From: Zeimonas sp003577305
GTDB lineage: Bacteria > Pseudomonadota > Gammaproteobacteria > Burkholderiales > Burkholderiaceae_E
DNA: 64,000 bases
Reading direction: 5' to 3'
Assembly: GCA_030263385.1 (NCBI GenBank)
Contig: SZOX01000004.1
Location: forward strand, 124,001-188,000
The notes under the pieces were generated by a model that was given only the letters and a program-made list of their open reading frames with translations, ran no database searches and was not told the origin of the DNA. The position numbers were made by a program, and so were the translations under genes. Below are positions 60,054 to 64,000 of the stretch, piece by piece; the stretch's first letter is position 1, and every line of letters starts with the position of its first letter.

Positions 60054-60926
60054 TCAGTCGGGTCGCGGCGCCACCCGGGGCTCGAGACTGAACGGATCGG
60101 TCGGATTGCGCTGCGCGATCACGTCGTGCAGCCGCAACTCGACCGACGCGAGGATCTTCGGATGCGTGATCACGTAGAAACGGTTCTCGCGGATCGCGTC
60201 GAAGGTCATCTGCGCGACTTCCCCGGCGCTGATCCGCCCCGACGACACCGCCTTCTCCGAGGCCTTCTGCGCGGCGATCATCGAGGCGGTAGGAGCCGAT
60301 TCGTCGCGCAGCGAAGCGGGCCGATGCCGGTGCGACTGCGCGATGCCGGTGGGCACGAACGCGGGGCACAGCAGGCTCACGCCGATGCGCGCGCCGGTCA
60401 CGCGAAGGTCCTGGTACAGCGTCTCGGTGAGCGTGACCACGCCGTGCTTGCTGACGTTGTAGACGCCCATCATCTGCGGCGACAACAGCCCGGCGACCGA
60501 CGCGGTGTTGACCACGTGGCATTCATCGCCCTGCGCCAGCATGATCGGCACGAAGGTGCGAACGCCGTGGACTACGCCCCAGAGGTTCACGCCGAGCACC
60601 CACTCCCAGTCCTTGAGCGTCTGCTCCCAGATCAGGCCGCCGGCCGCAACGCCGGCGTTGTTGAACAGCAGGTGCACCGCCCCGTACGCGTCGAGCGTGC
60701 GCTGTGCGAGCCGCTCGACGTCGGCGGCGCGGCTCACGTCGACCGCCTCGCCGAACGCCAGCGCGCCCTGCGCGCGCAGCTCGTCGACGGTGGCAGCCAG
60801 CGCGTCGGCCTGGATGTCGGCCAGCGCGAGCTTCATTCCGAGCTGCGCGCCGATGCGCGCGAATTCGCGGCCGAAGCCGCTTGCGGCCCCGGTGATCACG
60901 GCGGCCTTGCCGGCGAAGGCTTTCAT
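60054..60926 (-). CDS. Short-chain dehydrogenase/reductase
   Basis: A 290-residue classical-type SDR. NAD(P) motif TGAASGFGREFARIG near residue 12, NNAGVAAGG, catalytic YNVSKHGVV (Tyr-x-x-x-Lys), and the LLCPAFVPTGIA segment. A C-terminal extension (ENRFYVITHPKILASVELR) is seen in SDRs of phenolic or steroid catabolism. The ATG overlaps the preceding reductase's stop (ATGA). Substrate is unknown. Confidence 0.9.
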   Translation of the reverse strand: MKAFAGKAAVITGAASGFGREFARIGAQLGMKLALADIQADALAATVDELRAQGALAFGEAVDVSRAADVERLAQRTLDAYGAVHLLFNNAGVAAGGLIWEQTLKDWEWVLGVNLWGVVHGVRTFVPIMLAQGDECHVVNTASVAGLLSPQMMGVYNVSKHGVVTLTETLYQDLRVTGARIGVSLLCPAFVPTGIAQSHRHRPASLRDESAPTASMIAAQKASEKAVSSGRISAGEVAQMTFDAIRENRFYVITHPKILASVELRLHDVIAQRNPTDPFSLEPRVAPRPD

Positions 60927-61927
60927 GGCGCAACAAGCCTCACGAGCTGCTTGCCGACGTTGCGCCCCTTCAGCAAGCCGATGAACGCCTGCGGGGCGCT
61001 CTCCAGGCCCTGCGCGATCGTCTCGCGGTACTTCAGCTCGCCCGCGCCGACCAGCGCGCCCAGCTCGCGCAGCGCCTCGGGCCACAGCTCCATGTGCTCC
61101 GAGACGATGAAGCCCTCGATCCGCAGCCGGTTGACCAGCACCGAGCGGAAATTCTGCAAGGGCATCGGCTGGCCGTCGTACGCCGAGATCAGGCCGCAGA
61201 CCGCGATGCGGCCGAACGCGTTCATCCGCCGCAGCACTGCGTCGAGCGTTGCGCCGCCGACGTTGTCGAAGTAGCCGTCGATGCCCGCGGGCGTGGCTGC
61301 GCGCAGGTCGGAATGAAGCTGTCCCGCCTTGTAGTCGACGCAGGCGTCGAAGCCGTACTCGTCGACGACGATCGCGCACTTCTGCGCGCCGCCCGCGACG
61401 CCAACGACCTGGCAGCCCTTGCGCTTCGCGAGCTGCCCGACCACCGAGCCGACCGCGCCGCTGGCCGCCGACACCACGACGGTTTCGCCGGCCTTCGGGG
61501 CGACGATGCGGTTCAGGCCGTACCAGGCGGTGACGCCCGGCATTCCGACCGCGCCGAGATACGCCGACAGCGGCACCCGCGAGGTGTCGACCTTGCGGAC
61601 CAGGCGGCCGTCGCCCTTGCCGTACAGCTGCCAGCCGAGCATGCCGATCACCCGGTCGCCGATCGCGAACTCCGGGTTGCGGCTCTCGATCACCTCGCCG
61701 GCGGTGCCGCCGATCATCACCTCGTCGAGCGGCTGCGCGGCCGCATACGATTTCGCGTCGTCCATGCGGCCGCGCATGTACGGATCGAGCGACAGGAAAT
61801 GGTTGCGCACCAGCACTTCGCCGTGCCCGATCGCAGGAATCGGCGCTTCCACCAGCCTGAAGTTCTCGACCCTGACCTCGCCTTGCGGACGGCTGGCGAG
61901 CAGGATCTGCAGGTTCTTCCCGCTCAT
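60923..61927 (-). CDS. Zinc-free medium-chain reductase (CurA/LTB4DH type)
   Basis: A 334-residue NADP-dependent oxidoreductase. It has FLSLDPYMRGRMDDAKSY, TVVVSAASGAVGSVVGQLAK (nucleotide loop) and DGYFDNVGGATLDAVL, as in prostaglandin reductase and curcumin reductase CurA. It reduces alkenal/enone C=C bonds. No zinc ligands are found. Translationally coupled to the SDR after it, and 27 bases from the SDR before it. Confidence 0.93.
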   Translation of the reverse strand: MSGKNLQILLASRPQGEVRVENFRLVEAPIPAIGHGEVLVRNHFLSLDPYMRGRMDDAKSYAAAQPLDEVMIGGTAGEVIESRNPEFAIGDRVIGMLGWQLYGKGDGRLVRKVDTSRVPLSAYLGAVGMPGVTAWYGLNRIVAPKAGETVVVSAASGAVGSVVGQLAKRKGCQVVGVAGGAQKCAIVVDEYGFDACVDYKAGQLHSDLRAATPAGIDGYFDNVGGATLDAVLRRMNAFGRIAVCGLISAYDGQPMPLQNFRSVLVNRLRIEGFIVSEHMELWPEALRELGALVGAGELKYRETIAQGLESAPQAFIGLLKGRNVGKQLVRLVAP

Positions 61928-61954
61928 GGCGCGATCCTCCCGTTTCGTGCCGGC

Positions 61955-62731
61955 TCAGACCGCGGTGACGCCGCCGTCGACCGCGAGAATCTGCCCGGTG
62001 ATGTGCTTTCCGGCGTCCGAGCAGAACAGCACCGCAGCACCCTTCAGGTCTTCGTCGTCGCCGAGGCGATGCAGCGGCGTACGCTCCTTCACCCGGTCCT
62101 CGATTGCCGCCAGCGTGGCGCGGGTCATCTTCGAAGGGAAGAAACCCGGAGCCAGCGCATTGACGGTGATTCCGTGCTCGCCCCACTCGCCGGCGAGCGC
62201 GCGGGTGAAGTTCACCAGCCCGCCCTTGGTCGTGTTGTAGGCGATCGTGTGGTTAGTGCCCGGCGGGTTGCCGCGCAGCCCGGCGATCGACGCGACGATC
62301 AGGATCCGGCCGTACCTGCGGGGAATCATCGAGCGCCTGCCGATCTCCTGCGTGAGGAGAAACACGCCGGTCAGGTTCAGATTGACCAGCTTCTGCCACG
62401 CCTCGAGCGGATGCTCCGCCGCAGGAGCACCCCAGGTGGCCCCCGCATTGTTCACCAGGATGTCGCAGTGCCCGAGCCTCGCGAGCGCCGCGTCGGCGAA
62501 CGCCTGCACCGCCTCCGGCCTGCCCAGGTCGGCGGCGAGCGCGTGCGCCTTCACGCCCGTCTTCGCGAGGTGCGCGACCGCGGCATCGAGCTCGTCCTGC
62601 TTGCGCGCGGCGAGCAGCACCTCCGCGCCCATTTCGCCGAGCGCCTCGGCAATCTGCAGCCCGAGCCCGCGCGAGCCGCCGGTGACGATGGCCTTGCGGC
62701 CGCCGAGGTCGAGCGCCTGCTTCACCGACAT
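61955..62731 (-). CDS. SDR family 3-oxoacyl-type reductase
   Basis: A 258-residue SDR. TGGSRGLGLQIAEALG near residue 17, NNAGATWG, catalytic Ser-Tyr-Lys in VASIAGLRGNPPG ... IAYNTTKGGLVNF, and the C-terminal ITGQILAVDGGVTAV. Looks like gluconate-5-dehydrogenase or FabG-type enzymes of catabolic operons. The ATG is preceded by AGGAG; 13 bases separate it from the dehalogenase gene. Confidence 0.92.
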   Translation of the reverse strand: MSVKQALDLGGRKAIVTGGSRGLGLQIAEALGEMGAEVLLAARKQDELDAAVAHLAKTGVKAHALAADLGRPEAVQAFADAALARLGHCDILVNNAGATWGAPAAEHPLEAWQKLVNLNLTGVFLLTQEIGRRSMIPRRYGRILIVASIAGLRGNPPGTNHTIAYNTTKGGLVNFTRALAGEWGEHGITVNALAPGFFPSKMTRATLAAIEDRVKERTPLHRLGDDEDLKGAAVLFCSDAGKHITGQILAVDGGVTAV

Positions 62732-62744
62732 GCCGGTCTCCTGT

Positions 62745-63650
62745 TCAGTGCCGCAGCCCGCGCAGGTCGAATTCGGCCAGCGCGGCGCGCGCGACCGGTC
62801 CGCCCCATTCGGGCACGAAATGGCCGGCGTCGGCCAGACGCATCGGCTCGGGGCAGCCGCGGATGATCGAGCGCAGCGGCAGCATCGACTCCTCGCCGAG
62901 CACCGGGTCGCGCAGCCCGATCGCCATGAAGCTGCGTCCGTTCCAGGATTCGCGCCACCACTGGCTGGCTCGCCCCGAGAGTTCGGCCCCCGGTGCACCG
63001 GGGTCATCCGGCACCAGATTGGGAAAAGCGCGCAGCGCGGCCTTGTAGCGCGAATCCGGGAACGGCGCGTCGTAACCTGCGGCTTCCGCCGCGCTCATGT
63101 CGGGCTTGCCTCGCATCAGCATCCTGCCGACCGCGAGGTCGGGCGTGCGGTTCGAGTACGCGCGCCATTCGGCGAAGCCGCGGGTGGGCGGCGTGCCCAC
63201 CGCGAGCGCGGTGTTCATCGCCAGCAACCGCGTGAAGCGCTGCGGCATCTCGGGCGGCAGCGTCAGGCCGAGCAGGCCGCCCCAGTCCTGGCACACGAGC
63301 AGGATCTCGTTGAGGTCGAGCCGCTCCACGAAACGCATCAGCATCGAGCGATGAAATGCAAAGCCGTGCACCGATTCGTCGACCGGCTTGTCGGAGCGGC
63401 CGAAGCCGATCAGGTCGGGCGCGACCACGCGCAGGCCGGCCTCGGCGAACACCGGAATCATGCGGCGGTACAGGTAGCTCCAGGTGGGATTGCCGTGCAG
63501 GCACAGCGCGGTGCCGCGGTGCGGCGCGCCTTCGTCGACGTAGTGCACGCGCACCCCTTCGTAGCCCGGCAGGTCGTCGACGTAGCGCGGCACGAACGGA
63601 AAGTCGAGCAATCCGTCGAAGCGTTCGTCAGGGGTGCGCAGCAGTTCCAT
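62745..63650 (-). CDS. Haloalkane dehalogenase-type alpha/beta hydrolase
   Basis: A 301-residue alpha/beta hydrolase of the HLD-I subfamily. HGNPTWSYLYRRM (52-64) gives the oxyanion region, the nucleophile is Asp122 in CQDWGG with halide-stabilising Trp123, and the catalytic His is in ADAGHFVPEWGG. The catalytic acid probably lies in GLRDPVLGEESM. Length resembles DhlA (310). Related members also hydrolyse epoxides or lactones; the D-W pair favours dehalogenase. It lies in a run with two SDRs and a CurA-like reductase and is followed 13 bases later by the SDR gene. Confidence 0.85.
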   Translation of the reverse strand: MELLRTPDERFDGLLDFPFVPRYVDDLPGYEGVRVHYVDEGAPHRGTALCLHGNPTWSYLYRRMIPVFAEAGLRVVAPDLIGFGRSDKPVDESVHGFAFHRSMLMRFVERLDLNEILLVCQDWGGLLGLTLPPEMPQRFTRLLAMNTALAVGTPPTRGFAEWRAYSNRTPDLAVGRMLMRGKPDMSAAEAAGYDAPFPDSRYKAALRAFPNLVPDDPGAPGAELSGRASQWWRESWNGRSFMAIGLRDPVLGEESMLPLRSIIRGCPEPMRLADAGHFVPEWGGPVARAALAEFDLRGLRH

Positions 63651-63725
63651 GATCGTCCGGAGCTCGCGCGCGTGCGCGTGTCGGGCGTGCCGATTCCGCG
63701 CGCCGGGCGCAGCGCATCCGCCCGC

Positions 63726-64000
63726 TCACGCGAGCTCGAAGAGCCCGGCCGCGCCCATGCCGCCGCCGATGCACATCGTGACCACCGCGCGCTTCGCGCC
63801 GCGGCGCCGGCCTTCGAGCAGTGCGTGCCCGGTGAGCCGCTGGCCGCTCACGCCGTACGGGTGTCCGACCGCGATCGCGCCACCGTTCACGTTGAGCCGA
63901 TCGTTCGGAATGCCGAGCCGGTCGCGGCAATAGAGCACCTGCACCGCGAACGCCTCGTTGAGCTCCCACAGGTCGATGTCCTCGACCTTCAGGCCCGCGC
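63726..64000 (-). CDS. Acetyl-CoA C-acyltransferase (thiolase), C-terminal part
   Basis: The last 90 residues of a thiolase. Visible: LWELNEAFAVQVLY, the thiolase His loop NVNGGAIAVGHPYGVSG and the C-terminal Cys loop VTMCIGGGMGAAGLFELA, containing the second active-site cysteine. Completes beta-oxidation of acyl-CoAs by releasing acetyl-CoA. The N-terminal 300 residues lie beyond position 64000. 75 bases separate it from the dehalogenase gene, same strand. Confidence 0.92.
   Translation of the reverse strand, partial: AGLKVEDIDLWELNEAFAVQVLYCRDRLGIPNDRLNVNGGAIAVGHPYGVSGQRLTGHALLEGRRRGAKRAVVTMCIGGGMGAAGLFELA

Overview
The window is a 64 kb piece of a high-GC (roughly 68-70% by eye) bacterial chromosome, densely packed with short intergenic gaps. 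Gene content and order point to a betaproteobacterium, most likely Burkholderiales: the long single-chain PurL, proteobacterial GshA, the block ygfZ / mltG-tmk-holB-pilZ-tatD-ankyrin, MnmC, DUF4936 and NRDE proteins, and abundant TRAP transporters and acyl-CoA enzymes. I found no rRNA, tRNA or CRISPR array.

Layout. (1) 0-6.4 kb: a TRAP transporter (DctP, DctQ, partial DctM, minus strand) divergent from a MarR-like winged-helix regulator and a fused HyuA-HyuB 5-oxoprolinase; an AACGTT inverted repeat overlaps the -35 element of the transporter promoter. (2) 6.5-18.4 kb: purL, a decayed ABC-F ATPase gene, a YkgJ cysteine-cluster protein, mnmC, an SPW membrane protein, a BT1-family transporter, a DUF3108 protein and a class III aminotransferase. 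(3) 18.4-30.4 kb: a TAXI-type TRAP system, a serine/threonine dehydratase-like enzyme, TauE/SafE, HIT, serA, NnrS, aspA, OsmC, a TMEM175 channel and a GST. (4) 30.5-37.4 kb: patatin lipase, gshA, an AhpD/CMD-like protein, a truncated Mut7-C gene and a solitary SNF2/RapA-type helicase. (5) 37.5-43.3 kb: an integrase N-terminal (Arm-binding) domain fused in frame to a TetR regulator, followed by a promoter whose 17-bp spacer is filled by a 7-2-7 palindrome, then an ABC substrate-binding protein, two acyl-CoA dehydrogenases and DedA. (6) 43.3-50.7 kb: a frameshifted proton-type P-type ATPase, two DUF488-family genes, GST, LysE, a dif-like XerCD site in a 0.4 kb AT-richer gap, a 3-hydroxyisobutyrate dehydrogenase-like enzyme, DoxX and ZIP. 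(7) 50.7-57.98 kb: the conserved housekeeping block (ankyrin, TatD, PilZ, HolB, Tmk, MltG; divergent YgfZ, DUF4936, NRDE). (8) 57.9-64 kb: a GNAT-DUF4197 fused frame and a minus-strand catabolic run (HSL-type esterase, two SDRs, CurA-type reductase, haloalkane dehalogenase, partial thiolase).

The most informative single element is the dif-like site near 47.93 kb. It matches the E. coli dif at 24 of 28 positions, and gene orientation changes around it from mostly plus on the left to mostly minus on the right, as expected where two replichores meet. The window therefore probably spans the replication terminus, a region where decayed genes, integrase remnants and rearrangements (all seen here) are common. 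Functionally, the modules appear independent: amino-acid and 5-oxoproline metabolism on the left, acyl-CoA catabolism under TetR control in the middle, and core replication, cell-wall and Fe-S genes on the right.
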